From Chloroflexota bacterium (lineage in GTDB: Bacteria; Chloroflexota; Anaerolineae; Anaerolineales; Villigracilaceae), in the NCBI GenBank assembly GCA_013388855.1, contig JACAEM010000016.1, positions 225,634 through 289,633 on the forward strand: 64,000 nucleotides of DNA, given 5' to 3'. A program made the translations under genes and the position numbers. The stretch's first letter is position 1. Every line of letters starts with the position of its first letter. The notes under the pieces are model-generated. The model was not told where the DNA came from, ran no database searches, and saw only the letters and a list, made by a program, of their open reading frames with translations. Of the stretch, positions 33,591-42,448 are shown piece after piece.

Positions 33591-35324
33591 ATGTCCAAGA
33601 AGTTACAAAGTTTGTTCGGTCTGCTTCTCGTGCTCAGCATGATCCTGGCGGCCTGCGCCCCAGCCGCTGAGCCAGTCGTGGAGGAGACTCAGGCTCCGGT
33701 GGTGGAAGAGCCGATAGTTGTCGAAGAACCCGTCGTCGTTGCGCCCGATGCGCAGGCGCTCTTCGCCGAACTTATCGCCAACCTGCCCGCCGACAAGGGC
33801 TTCGGTTCAGTCAAAGTCACCGCGTTGAGCGAAGAACTCGTTGACAAGCCGCCCTTCCTGCTCGACGTTCGTGAAGCCGCAGAAATCGAAAAAGACGGCT
33901 ATATCGAAGGTTCCGTGAACATCCCGGTGCGCGAAGTGCTTGCCAACCTCGATAAACTACCTGGTCTTAACGAACCCATCGTGGTCACTTGCGCCTCCGG
34001 TCATCGCGGCGGCATGGTCATGGCTGCGCTGCGAATGCTGGGCTACACCAACGTCCGCAACCTGAACGGCGGCGTGAACGCCTGGAAGAAAGCCAACCTG
34101 CCTCTCGTCACCGGTTCCATGCCCGCGGCGCCCGAGGCAATCAGCACGCCGGTCATCGCCGACCAGCCGCTGTATGACATGCTCAACAGCTTCCTCTCCA
34201 CCCTGCCGGAGGGGTTCTACTCGATCAAATCTGACAAACTGGCAGAAGAACTGACCGGCTCGGCGCTCCCGACTATCATTGACGTCCGCACCACCGCCGA
34301 ATGGGACAAAGACGGTCACATCGAAGGCGCGGTCAACATCCCGTTTAGCGATTTCTTCGCCAGCCTCGATCAAATCCCCGCTGACAAGGATGCCCACATC
34401 GTCGTTCTGTGCGCCTCCGGTCACCGCGGCTCCATCATCATGATGGCGCTGCGCCTGATGGGCTACACCGACGTCATCAACCTGAACGGCGGACTGAACG
34501 CCTGGAAAGCCGCCCAACTCCCCGTGGAAGGCTGGGTGGACTGGGCGACCGTCATGGGCGAGTTCATTTCGACCCTGCCCGCCGACGCCGGTTTCTATAG
34601 CGTCAAGTCCGACAAACTCAACGAAATGCTGGTCGAAAACCCGCCGTTCATTGTGGACGTGCGTGAACCCGCCGAGATCGAAGCCAACGGCTACATCGCC
34701 GGCTCCATCAACATTCCGATCCGCGACCTGCTCAAGAACCTCGATAAACTCCCCGCGCAAGATCAGAAGATCGTCATCACCTGCGCTTCCGGTCATCGCG
34801 GCGCGCTCGGCGCCATGGCGCTCCGCTTGTTGGGATACACGGATGTCGTCAACCTCAACGGCGGAATGAACGGCTGGATCAAAGCCCAATTCCCGGTTGA
34901 GACGGGCGTTCCCGCCGCCCCGACGGCTGGTACCGCTCCCGAAGTGGATGCCGCCCGATTCGCCGCCCTCGACGCCTACCTGAGCAGCCTGCCCGAAGGC
35001 TTCGGCGCGGTCAAAGCCCCCGACTTCAACGCAGAGCTGACCAGCGGCGCCGTGCCCTTTATCCTCGATGTCCGCACCGTTGACGAATTCAACAAAGGCT
35101 ATATCGAAGGCGCCCTCAACATCAACGTCACCGACGTGCCCGCCAACCTTGCCCAACTGCCCGCTGACAAAGCCGCTCCCATCGTGGTGCTTTGCCAGTC
35201 CGGTCATCGCGGCGCATTCATCCAAATGTACCTGCAATTCCTGGGCTACACCAATGTCCGCAACCTGAACGGCGGCATGAACGGCTGGATCGGAGCGGAA
35301 TTGCCGATCTCCACCGCCGGATAA
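33591..35324 (+). CDS. Secreted lipoprotein with four tandem rhodanese domains
   Basis: A 577-residue lipoprotein (signal ending ILAAC, Cys22) with an acidic Val/Glu linker and four rhodanese (sulfurtransferase) domains of about 125-140 residues. Active cysteines are in CASGHRG (Cys134, 274, 398) and CQSGHRG (Cys535). All four are intact, so all could form persulfides. The domains are similar at DNA level too (conserved GGTCATCGCGG blocks), indicating tandem duplication. It starts 39 bp after the 13-heme gene and ends at a strong terminator, so the two form one operon. It probably binds or transfers sulfane sulfur outside the membrane. Confidence 0.9.
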   Translation: MSKKLQSLFGLLLVLSMILAACAPAAEPVVEETQAPVVEEPIVVEEPVVVAPDAQALFAELIANLPADKGFGSVKVTALSEELVDKPPFLLDVREAAEIEKDGYIEGSVNIPVREVLANLDKLPGLNEPIVVTCASGHRGGMVMAALRMLGYTNVRNLNGGVNAWKKANLPLVTGSMPAAPEAISTPVIADQPLYDMLNSFLSTLPEGFYSIKSDKLAEELTGSALPTIIDVRTTAEWDKDGHIEGAVNIPFSDFFASLDQIPADKDAHIVVLCASGHRGSIIMMALRLMGYTDVINLNGGLNAWKAAQLPVEGWVDWATVMGEFISTLPADAGFYSVKSDKLNEMLVENPPFIVDVREPAEIEANGYIAGSINIPIRDLLKNLDKLPAQDQKIVITCASGHRGALGAMALRLLGYTDVVNLNGGMNGWIKAQFPVETGVPAAPTAGTAPEVDAARFAALDAYLSSLPEGFGAVKAPDFNAELTSGAVPFILDVRTVDEFNKGYIEGALNINVTDVPANLAQLPADKAAPIVVLCQSGHRGAFIQMYLQFLGYTNVRNLNGGMNGWIGAELPISTAG

Positions 35325-35340
35325 TCCACGTATTCAACAC

Positions 35341-35387
35341 TGTCCCGAAGGCTGGGGAAATCAAGAAAAAGCCTTCGGGACATTTTT
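35341..35387 (+). terminator. Terminator of the 13-heme/rhodanese operon
   Basis: A perfect 13-bp stem (35341-35353 with 35370-35382), a 16-nt A-rich loop, and a T5 run. Confidence 0.88.
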
Positions 35388-35492
35388 CACTCTGTCACGC
35401 GCAAGACTTGACTTTTCTCACTATTCATGGGTATGACAACCGCTTATCCTCAGAAAAAGTCCTCATCAGTATTCCTGATCACGGAGAGGAAA

Positions 35493-36440
35493 ATGGTCGA
35501 ACTATCTGCATTGCGCGTATTTCTGGTCGCAGCGGAGGAATTGAACTTCAGCAAAGCCGCCCAACGACTTCACATGACCCAGTCCGCAGTCAGTCAAAAC
35601 ATACAAAGCCTCGAAAAAGCATATAAAATCGAATTATTTAATCGACACGGCAGAGCGGTCGAGCTGAGCGAGGCCGGGCAGACCATCCTCCCGATGGTGA
35701 GGGAAGTTCTGCTGGCAGCGCGCCTGCTTGAGGATGGTTTTCAACAGGTCAACAACCAAATTGGCGGAGAGTTGTTAATCGGTTGTTCGACATCGGCAGG
35801 AAGGTACCTGCTACCCATTCTGCTTTCCGAGTTCCAACGTGACTACCCGGCAGTGCATCCCCGCGTCAGAGTAATAAGCCGCGAGTCAGTGGTGGAAAGA
35901 CTCGTCAATCGGATCATCCCAATTGGGGTGGCCAGCCGCCAGATTGAGCATCGAGATATCGAATCGACGCCTCTCTTCGATGACCGCATCATCCTCATTG
36001 TCCACCCCAATCACCCCTGGGCTGGTTACGGTCATGCCCTGCCATCCGACTTGACCGATCAGCCGCTCATCAAATGCGAGGAAATGTCCGGGACCTGTGA
36101 AACTGTCATGGAGGGATTAAAACATTATCAAATCACCGTCGACAACCTTAATGTGGTAATGGAATTGGGCAGCATGGAAGCGGTTGAAATGGCGGTTGAA
36201 CGCGGTGTCGGCATCGCCTTTGTCTCTGAAATGATCGCCGCCCGCGGACTCGCATTGGGACGCATTAAAAAGGTGGAGATTGACGGGCTGGACTTGCGAC
36301 GAAAAATCTACATGGCCCGGAATATCGGTTTCCCGTTTACCCGCGCCCAGTCCCTGTTCTGGGAATTTGCAAAATCGCAGTACGAAAAGATCAATAATGA
36401 GATTTGGGACAGTCTCACAAAGTTCGATACATTGGCATAA
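35493..36440 (+). CDS. LysR-family transcription regulator
   Basis: A 315-residue regulator. The N-terminal winged helix (1-65) reads ALRVFLVAAEELNFSKAAQRL...TQSAVSQNIQSLE, followed by a type 2 periplasmic-binding effector domain (GGELLIGCSTSAGRYLLP). The ATG at 35493 has GGAGAGG a few bases upstream. The effector domain looks like that of CysB/CbbR relatives, which sense sulfur or metabolic anions, but the ligand is not determined. It follows the rhodanese gene and precedes the HdrD-like gene on the same strand, and could control either. Confidence 0.92.
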   Translation: MVELSALRVFLVAAEELNFSKAAQRLHMTQSAVSQNIQSLEKAYKIELFNRHGRAVELSEAGQTILPMVREVLLAARLLEDGFQQVNNQIGGELLIGCSTSAGRYLLPILLSEFQRDYPAVHPRVRVISRESVVERLVNRIIPIGVASRQIEHRDIESTPLFDDRIILIVHPNHPWAGYGHALPSDLTDQPLIKCEEMSGTCETVMEGLKHYQITVDNLNVVMELGSMEAVEMAVERGVGIAFVSEMIAARGLALGRIKKVEIDGLDLRRKIYMARNIGFPFTRAQSLFWEFAKSQYEKINNEIWDSLTKFDTLA

Positions 36441-36481
36441 CGTTGCCTTCAACAGGCATAATATGCTAAACTAAAGCCATG

Positions 36482-36550
36482 ATGTCATTGCGAGCAGGAT
36501 AACATCCTGAAAGTATGTCTCCGCCGCCGGAGACTTTACCGCAATGACAT
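36482..36550. repeat. Palindromic repeat with nested hairpins
   Basis: Eleven-base terminal inverted repeats (ATGTCATTGCG at 36482-36492, CGCAATGACAT at 36540-36550) enclose two smaller hairpins: CAGGAT-AAC-ATCCTG (36495-36509) and GTCTCCG-CCGC-CGGAGAC (36517-36534). It lies in the gap before the HdrD-like gene. Fragments of the same family are at 25548-25590 and about 54800-54815. Confidence 0.7.
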
Positions 36551-36570
36551 ATTGATTCCAGGAGTCTGCC

Positions 36571-38553
36571 ATGCTCAGCCTTGCCGAAAAGATCCTCTTT
36601 GCTGTTGCAACACTTGCATCGCTTTATTTCACCTATCGCGGAGTGACGCGCATCATCGTTCACATCTCCAGCGGACAGGGCAAGCCAGATTGGAGTCTCA
36701 TTTGGAAGCGGCTGGGAGAACTCATCGTCAAAGTGGGATTGTTCCAACCGGTCTTTCGTTTCAGATTGGGACCGAGCATTTTGCACGGACTCATCGGCTG
36801 GGGGTTTCTCTCCTTTCTTTTGATCAATCTTGCAGACCTCATCTACGCCTACACCAGCCGGAAAATGCTCGAACATCTCGGCTGGTTCGGGGATGCTTAC
36901 CGCCTGCTGGCAGACGTGGCGAACGTGGCGATCCTCGTGGGGATGATTGCCCTCGTCGTGCGCCGCTTCATTCTTCGACCTGCGACTTTGTCCACGCGCG
37001 AGACGACCCTTCTTCACCCCAAAGCGCACTTCGGCATCCTGCGCGACTCAGCCATTGTGGCGTTGTTCATTCTGACGCATAACACGGCGCGGCTGTTGGG
37101 CGAGTCGTTTTACGTGGCGGAGAAAGGCTATGATCGTTGGCAGCCGTTCATTTCGGCGGTGGCAGGTTTATGGTCCGGGGCAGATGCGGGAACGCTGCTC
37201 ATCGGCGAGCGGATCGCGTTCTGGTTGTCCATCGGCGCGGTGGTGGCGTTCCTCCCCTACTTCCCGTATTCCAAGCACATTCACCTGTTCTTTGCGCCCA
37301 TTAATTTCGCGTTGAAGCCCGAGCGCAAATCCATCGGCGAGTTGAGTTACATCAATCTCGATGACCAATCCATTGAGCAATTTGGCGCGGCAACGATGAA
37401 GAATTTGGGCTGGGAACAGATTATGGACAGTTACGCCTGCATCATGTGCTTCCGCTGTCAGGAGGTCTGCCCAGCCTACAACACGGGCAAACTGCTCTCG
37501 CCCGCCGCGCTGGAAATCAACAAACGCTATCACCTGAACTTCGGCGGCGGGACCGATGTGCCGCTCACACAGTTGATCCCCGAAGAGGCGGTGTGGGCTT
37601 GCACCAGTTGCGGCGCGTGCGTGGATATTTGCCCTGTAGGCAACGAACCCATGCGCGACATTCTCGACATCCGCCGCAACCTTTCGATGATGGAGAGCGC
37701 GTTCCCGAAACAGTTGGAGACGGCGTTCAAGGGCATGGAACGCAACATGAATCCGTGGAACGTCTCGCAGGCGGACCGTATGAAGTGGGCGGAGGGTTTG
37801 AACGTGCCGACCATCGAGCAAAACCCCGAACCGGAAATTTTGTGGTGGGTGGGATGCGCTCCCGCCACCGATGCCCGCGCGCAGAAGACCGCGCAAGCCT
37901 TTGCGAAGATTTTGAACGCGGCGGGGGTCAACTACGCCGTGCTTGGAAAGAACGAATCCTGCACGGGCGATTCGGCACGGCGCGCGGGACGCGAGGATAT
38001 TTTCTTCGGTCTGGCAACGCAAAACGTGGAAATCCTCAACGAGGTCAAGCCGAAGCGCATCGTCACGACCTGTCCGCATTGTTTGCATACCATCAAGAAC
38101 GAGTATCCTGCCTTTGGTGGAAATTACACGGTGATTCATCACACACAACTCATCAACGAGCTTGTTGGGGCAGGAAAGATCCAATTACAAATTACCAATG
38201 ACCAATTACGAATTACCTTCCACGATCCGTGTTATTTGGGCAGGCACAACAAGGTGTTTGATGCGCCGCGCGAGGCGTTGAAGTCCACAGGTGTGACGAC
38301 CATTGAGATACCGCGGCATGGCGCCAAGTCCTTCTGCTGTGGTGCGGGAGGGGCACAGATGTGGAAGGAGGAGGAAGCAGGCACAGGGCGGGTCAATGAA
38401 GCGAGATTCCGTGAGGTAAAGGAGACAGGCGCAAATATGGTTGCAGTGGGCTGTCCTTTCTGCCTCACAATGATGAGCGACGCATCCAAGGCGGACGGAG
38501 GCGAGGTTCAGGTTAAGGATGTGGCGGAGTTGGTCGCGGAGCGAATGAAATAA
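36571..38553 (+). CDS. Membrane-bound HdrD-like iron-sulfur oxidoreductase
   Basis: A 660-residue fusion. The first 260 residues carry about five to six helices with scattered His, like HdrE/NarI-type cytochrome b. Next are two [4Fe-4S] motifs (CIMCFRCQEVCP and CTSCGACVDICP). Then come two CCG-type modules: VGCA...ESCTGD...CPHC (a variant with CTG) and HDPCYLGRH...FCCGAGG...CPFC. It resembles the HdrDE/DsrMK/GlpC group, which links the menaquinone pool to thiol/disulfide or sulfur substrates. A five-unit 7-bp repeat (38183-38217) has been taken into the coding frame between the modules as QITNDQLRIT. It is preceded by the palindromic repeat; no operon partner is visible. Confidence 0.85.
   Translation: MLSLAEKILFAVATLASLYFTYRGVTRIIVHISSGQGKPDWSLIWKRLGELIVKVGLFQPVFRFRLGPSILHGLIGWGFLSFLLINLADLIYAYTSRKMLEHLGWFGDAYRLLADVANVAILVGMIALVVRRFILRPATLSTRETTLLHPKAHFGILRDSAIVALFILTHNTARLLGESFYVAEKGYDRWQPFISAVAGLWSGADAGTLLIGERIAFWLSIGAVVAFLPYFPYSKHIHLFFAPINFALKPERKSIGELSYINLDDQSIEQFGAATMKNLGWEQIMDSYACIMCFRCQEVCPAYNTGKLLSPAALEINKRYHLNFGGGTDVPLTQLIPEEAVWACTSCGACVDICPVGNEPMRDILDIRRNLSMMESAFPKQLETAFKGMERNMNPWNVSQADRMKWAEGLNVPTIEQNPEPEILWWVGCAPATDARAQKTAQAFAKILNAAGVNYAVLGKNESCTGDSARRAGREDIFFGLATQNVEILNEVKPKRIVTTCPHCLHTIKNEYPAFGGNYTVIHHTQLINELVGAGKIQLQITNDQLRITFHDPCYLGRHNKVFDAPREALKSTGVTTIEIPRHGAKSFCCGAGGAQMWKEEEAGTGRVNEARFREVKETGANMVAVGCPFCLTMMSDASKADGGEVQVKDVAELVAERMK
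38183..38217 (+). repeat. Five 7-bp repeats inside a coding region
   Basis: Units AATTACA, AATTACC, AATGACC, AATTACG and AATTACC are tandem and in frame, encoding QITNDQLRIT at a domain boundary of the HdrD-like protein. Confidence 0.75.
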
Positions 38554-38645
38554 GCGGGGATCTTTTCGCCTCGCCCAAAGGTCATAGCGCAGGGTGCAGC
38601 AAATTCCATACAGGTGTACAATACTCCCATCCCAAGGAGGAGTGT

Positions 38646-38927
38646 ATGAAAGACACCATCCGCACGCTTCACCCGGACAAGAAACAGGGAGTGAACATCA
38701 GCAAGGAAAAATATGACATCATCCGCAAGGCGATCTTATCGATATTACGCCTGCAAAAAGAAATCTCTTTTATGAATCTATCCCGCGCTGTGGAAAAAGA
38801 AGTCCGTGGGAAATTCGATGGGTCGGTCACGTGGTACGTGACCACGGTCAAATTGGATCTGGAGGCGCGCGGCGAGATCAGGCGTGTTCCCAATTCCAGG
38901 CCGCAACTCGTAAAACTCGCAAAGTAA
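38646..38927 (+). CDS. Small conserved winged-helix-like protein (DUF6958-like)
   Basis: A 93-residue protein that opens with HPDKKQGVNISKEKYDIIRKAIL and ends with SVTWYVTTVKLDLEARGEI, a pattern I associate with the uncharacterised DUF6958 group. Its helix-strand order suggests a winged-helix fold, so DNA binding is possible. AAGGAGGAG lies just before the ATG. No operon context: it stands alone between the HdrD-like gene and a helical protein gene. Confidence 0.65.
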   Translation: MKDTIRTLHPDKKQGVNISKEKYDIIRKAILSILRLQKEISFMNLSRAVEKEVRGKFDGSVTWYVTTVKLDLEARGEIRRVPNSRPQLVKLAK

Positions 38928-39013
38928 TTTTCATTCCAATGACATTTCAATCGATGCCGCAGGGCCAGGGACCTCGCGGCATCGTCAAGTGTTCAAATCA
39001 AACAAGGATTTGT

Positions 39014-39478
39014 ATGGCTGACAAACCAACGTTCAATATCAACGAGGCCCACCAGCATTTCTCGGTGGAGTACTTTAACAAGGCCTGGGAATACATCGAA
39101 AAATCAAGCCGCCGCTCCGAAGAGGATAACCTGAACATGTTGCACACCGCCATCGCCTCCCTGTGGCACTGGAGCCAGCGCGAAGATGTCACAGCGGAAA
39201 ATTTGGCGGTTGGATATTGGCAGGTATCGCGAGTCTATAATTTGATCAAGCAGCCCCACAATGCCCGGACTTATGGTTTGTTATCCTTAAAATACGCCGA
39301 CGGGCTGGATCCTTTTTTCAAAGCATACGCCTACGAAACCCTCGCCCGCGCCGAGATGCAGTGCAATAACCGTGTCATCATGATGGTCTACCTTGATAAA
39401 GCTTACAAAATGCTGGAATTGATCGAAAATGAAGAGGACAAACAGGTATTGAAGAAAGATCTGGAGACGATCAAATAG
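39014..39478 (+). CDS. Hypothetical helical (TPR-like) protein
   Basis: A 154-residue protein, almost all alpha-helical, with repeated ALKYA/AYAYETLARAEM-type helices like a short tetratricopeptide array. The ATG at 39014 has AAGGA five to six bases upstream; an upstream frame extension overlaps the preceding gene and is rejected. No catalytic motif. Function unknown, perhaps protein binding. Confidence 0.65.
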   Translation: MADKPTFNINEAHQHFSVEYFNKAWEYIEKSSRRSEEDNLNMLHTAIASLWHWSQREDVTAENLAVGYWQVSRVYNLIKQPHNARTYGLLSLKYADGLDPFFKAYAYETLARAEMQCNNRVIMMVYLDKAYKMLELIENEEDKQVLKKDLETIK

Positions 39479-39491
39479 GCCGAATCTCGAC

Positions 39492-39533
39492 AATAAAGGG
39501 TCTGCTTCGAACTAATGAAGCAGACCCTTTATT
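39492..39533. terminator. Bidirectional terminator
   Basis: A perfect 17-bp stem (39492-39508 with 39517-39533) with an 8-nt loop, between the convergent helical-protein and P-type ATPase genes. Confidence 0.92.
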
Positions 39534-39544
39534 CGTTTTCACAA

Positions 39545-42241
39545 CTACTTCTTCAGCAGTTTCTCGATTTCCATCACCACCAACACCAGCGCGCCTGTCC
39601 CAATGGCAATGAGCAGATCGATGCCGTTCAAGGGCACCACGCCAAAAAATGAACTCATGACCGGGACGTAGATCACAACCAGTTGCAGGACAATTACGGC
39701 AAGCACCATTCCCGCCAACAACCTGTTCCCGGTCAAGCCCATCTTAAAGATCGAATCCCTCGCCGAGCGGGAAGCCACCGCCTGAAAGACCTGCGCGAAT
39801 GCCAGAAACGTGAAAACCATCGTCTGCCATTGTTCGCGACCAGTGAAGTAATACCAGGCGCCAAGCCCCAGCGCCAACGCGCCGATCACCACACCCACCC
39901 AGATCACCTGCACCCCCGCGCCTCGTGAGAACACACCTTCCTTCGGTGAATACGGCGGACGTTTCATTGTGTCGCTTTCGGCGTTTTCCACACCCATGCC
40001 AAGCCCCAGCAAACCGTCGGTCAACAGGTTCAGCCATAACAGTTGCAGCGGCAAAAGCGGAATCGGCTTTCCCAGAAACGGCGCGAGCAGCATCACCAGC
40101 ACCTTGCCAATGTTTCCGGCGACGCTGAAGCGCACGAATTTACGGATGTTATCATAGATCGTACGCCCCTCCTTCACGGCGGCGACGATTGTCGCAAAAT
40201 TATCGTCGAGCAGCACCATGTCGGCAGCCTCCTTCGAGACGTCTGTGCCGGTGATACCCATCGCCACGCCGATGTCGGCGCGCTTCAAGGCAGGCGCGTC
40301 GTTCACGCCATCGCCGGTCATTGAGACGATATGTCCGCGTTCCTGCAATGCCTGCACGATCTTCAATTTATGCTCGGGCGAAACCCGCGCGAATACCTGC
40401 ACCTCATCCACCACGCTTTTCAATTCATCGAACGATAAATTTTCCAGCTCCGCGCCGGTCAGCACGCGCCCCTGCTCGCTGATTCCAAGCTGCCGCGCAA
40501 TCTCGCTGGCGGTCAATGGATGGTCGCCCGTGATCATCACGGTGCGGATGCCTGCCGACTTCGTCATGGCGACCGCGTCCCGCACCTCCTCGCGCGGCGG
40601 GTCAATCATACCGAACAGACCGATGAATGTCAGATTCTGCTCCAGGTCTGTCTGGATGACATCGGGAATCTGGTTCATCAGGCGGAAGGCGACCCCGAGG
40701 ACGCGCATTCCATTCCGCGCCAGACGCTGATTCGCCGCCTCGATCCGGACCTGCCAACTGTCGTCCATTTTTTCGGCTTTTCCCCCCACCCAAACATGAC
40801 TCGACAAATTAAGCAAACCGTCCACGCTGCCCTTGGTGAAGGCAATGTAACGATGGTCAGTCACGTCCAGCCCGACCAGAACATCCGGGTCGTACTGACC
40901 CAAATGATGAACGGTGGTCATGCGCTTGCGCTCCGAATCGAACGGCAGTTCCGCCGCGCGCGGAAAGGATGAATCGAGCGAAGATTTCCAATACCCCATC
41001 TTTGCCGCGGCAACGACTAGCGCGCCTTCGGTCGGGTCGCCCAGCGTGTGAAAACGGTCATCGCCTTCATCGATGATCCGCGCGTCGTTGCAGAGCGCGC
41101 CGCCGATGACCGTCAGCGAGAGGGCGGATTGGGCGGGCGCTCCTAGGCTGCGAGTCGCGGTGAACGAGCCGCTCTTGTCCATTTCCTGGGTCAGGTCGAG
41201 GGCATGGTCGGCGACATCCAGCACGACGACCGTCATCCGGTTTTCAGTGAGGGTGCCGGTCTTGTCGGAGCAGATCACGGTGACCGAGCCAAGCGTTTCC
41301 ACGGCGGGAAGTTTTCGGATCAGTGAATTTTTCTCCAGCATGCGCTGTGCGCCGAGCGCCAATGTAATCGTGACCACCGCGGGCAAGCCTTCGGGCACAA
41401 TCGCCACGGCAACACTGACCGCGGTCAACAGCATGTGACGCAATTCGTCACCGCGCAGAAGCCCAAGCGCCGCGATGAAGATGGCAATAAGAACGCCAAT
41501 GAATGCCAGATTCTTTCCAAGAGCGTCGAGACGTTTTTGCAGCGGCGTCTCATCTGTGCCGCTTCGCTGGATGAGGTCGGCGATCTTGCCGAGTTCGGTC
41601 TGCATACCGGTTGCCACCACGAGCGCCAGACCGCGCCCCTGTGCGACGATGGTGCCCATGTATCCCATGTTGCGGCGGTCGCCGAGAGGCAGGTCTTCGC
41701 CGGAGAGGGCGGCGATTTGTTTTTCGACCGGTTCCGATTCGCCGGTCAACGCGGACTCCTGAATGCGGAGGTTGACCGCTTCAAGCAGGCGCACATCCGC
41801 GGGGAGGACATTGCCCGCTTCGAGCTGGATGATGTCGCCGGGGACCAGTTCACGCGCAGAGATCTCTTTGAGCGTGCCATCGCGTAGGGCGCGTACGTTT
41901 GGTACGGACAATTTTTTCAAAGCGGCAATCGCCTGTTCGGCGCGGTATTCCTGAATGAAGCCAAGGAAGGCATAGAGAATGACGATGGCGGAGATGGCGA
42001 TGGTATTTTTCCAGTCGCCAAGCAGACCCGCCACGACCGCAGCCGCAATGAGGATGAGCACCATTGTGGCGGTGATCTGCTCCCAGAAGATCTTGAGCGG
42101 GGTGCGCCCGCCTTTTTCGACAAGTTCGTTGCGCCCGTATTGCGTCAGGCGTGAAGCGGCTTCCGTCTGCAAGAGACCCGTTTTCGGGTTCGTCTGAAGC
42201 GTTTCGAGGGATATTTCAATCGGTTGTAGGTGCCAGTTCAT
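39545..42241 (-). CDS. P2-type cation-transporting ATPase (probable Mn2+/Ca2+ exporter)
   Basis: An 898-residue P-type ATPase. Features in order: N-terminal cation-ATPase domain, actuator loop [11 protein letters not shown], helix with [21 protein letters not shown] (the P2A cation-site Pro-Glu-Gly), phosphorylation site [22 protein letters not shown], and a C-terminal helix bundle with [13 protein letters not shown]. The ATG at 42241 has AGGA a few bases upstream. The leader carries a yybP-ykoY manganese riboswitch, which makes Mn2+ export the likely job; family knowledge alone would say Ca2+. Confidence 0.9.
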   Translation of the reverse strand: MNWHLQPIEISLETLQTNPKTGLLQTEAASRLTQYGRNELVEKGGRTPLKIFWEQITATMVLILIAAAVVAGLLGDWKNTIAISAIVILYAFLGFIQEYRAEQAIAALKKLSVPNVRALRDGTLKEISARELVPGDIIQLEAGNVLPADVRLLEAVNLRIQESALTGESEPVEKQIAALSGEDLPLGDRRNMGYMGTIVAQGRGLALVVATGMQTELGKIADLIQRSGTDETPLQKRLDALGKNLAFIGVLIAIFIAALGLLRGDELRHMLLTAVSVAVAIVPEGLPAVVTITLALGAQRMLEKNSLIRKLPAVETLGSVTVICSDKTGTLTENRMTVVVLDVADHALDLTQEMDKSGSFTATRSLGAPAQSALSLTVIGGALCNDARIIDEGDDRFHTLGDPTEGALVVAAAKMGYWKSSLDSSFPRAAELPFDSERKRMTTVHHLGQYDPDVLVGLDVTDHRYIAFTKGSVDGLLNLSSHVWVGGKAEKMDDSWQVRIEAANQRLARNGMRVLGVAFRLMNQIPDVIQTDLEQNLTFIGLFGMIDPPREEVRDAVAMTKSAGIRTVMITGDHPLTASEIARQLGISEQGRVLTGAELENLSFDELKSVVDEVQVFARVSPEHKLKIVQALQERGHIVSMTGDGVNDAPALKRADIGVAMGITGTDVSKEAADMVLLDDNFATIVAAVKEGRTIYDNIRKFVRFSVAGNIGKVLVMLLAPFLGKPIPLLPLQLLWLNLLTDGLLGLGMGVENAESDTMKRPPYSPKEGVFSRGAGVQVIWVGVVIGALALGLGAWYYFTGREQWQTMVFTFLAFAQVFQAVASRSARDSIFKMGLTGNRLLAGMVLAVIVLQLVVIYVPVMSSFFGVVPLNGIDLLIAIGTGALVLVVMEIEKLLKK

Positions 42242-42280
42242 GATTTTCCTGTTGAGTGATGATACTCCAGTGGCAAACAA

Positions 42281-42396
42281 AAGACCACCGCCGGTTAACC
42301 GTGGCGATGGTCTTGCCTTTTGCTGAACAGCCGGTGGCGCCCCGCGCCACGGATTGACGACCGCGCATCCCAGTATGGGCGGCTACTCCCATCGGA
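42281..42396 (-). promoter_or_regulatory. yybP-ykoY (manganese) riboswitch with terminator platform
   Basis: Read on the minus strand, the leader has CGATGG-GAGTAGC (from 42394), then GGTCGTCAATCCG, CACCGGC, and AAAGGCAAGACCATCG, the conserved order of yybP-ykoY. P1 is CGATGG (42394-42389) with CCATCG (42310-42305). The P1 3' strand also lies in a 12-bp terminator stem (42314-42303 with 42292-42281, one mismatch) followed by TTTGTTTG. So ligand-bound P1 would prevent termination. A TATAAT (-10) at 42405-42410 starts transcription just before P1. Confidence 0.88.
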
Positions 42397-42448
42397 GCGA
42401 ATGAATTATAGTGCGATTTTTGTTCCGTATCTGCCAGATAAGAATCCT

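Noticed and set aside
33957..35237. Open frame of 426 codons on the minus strand
   Set aside because: Shadow of the rhodanese repeats; its own internal repeats come from the sense gene.
33591..35324. CRISPR-like or satellite repeats
   Set aside because: The periodic DNA similarity is due to four homologous rhodanese domains.
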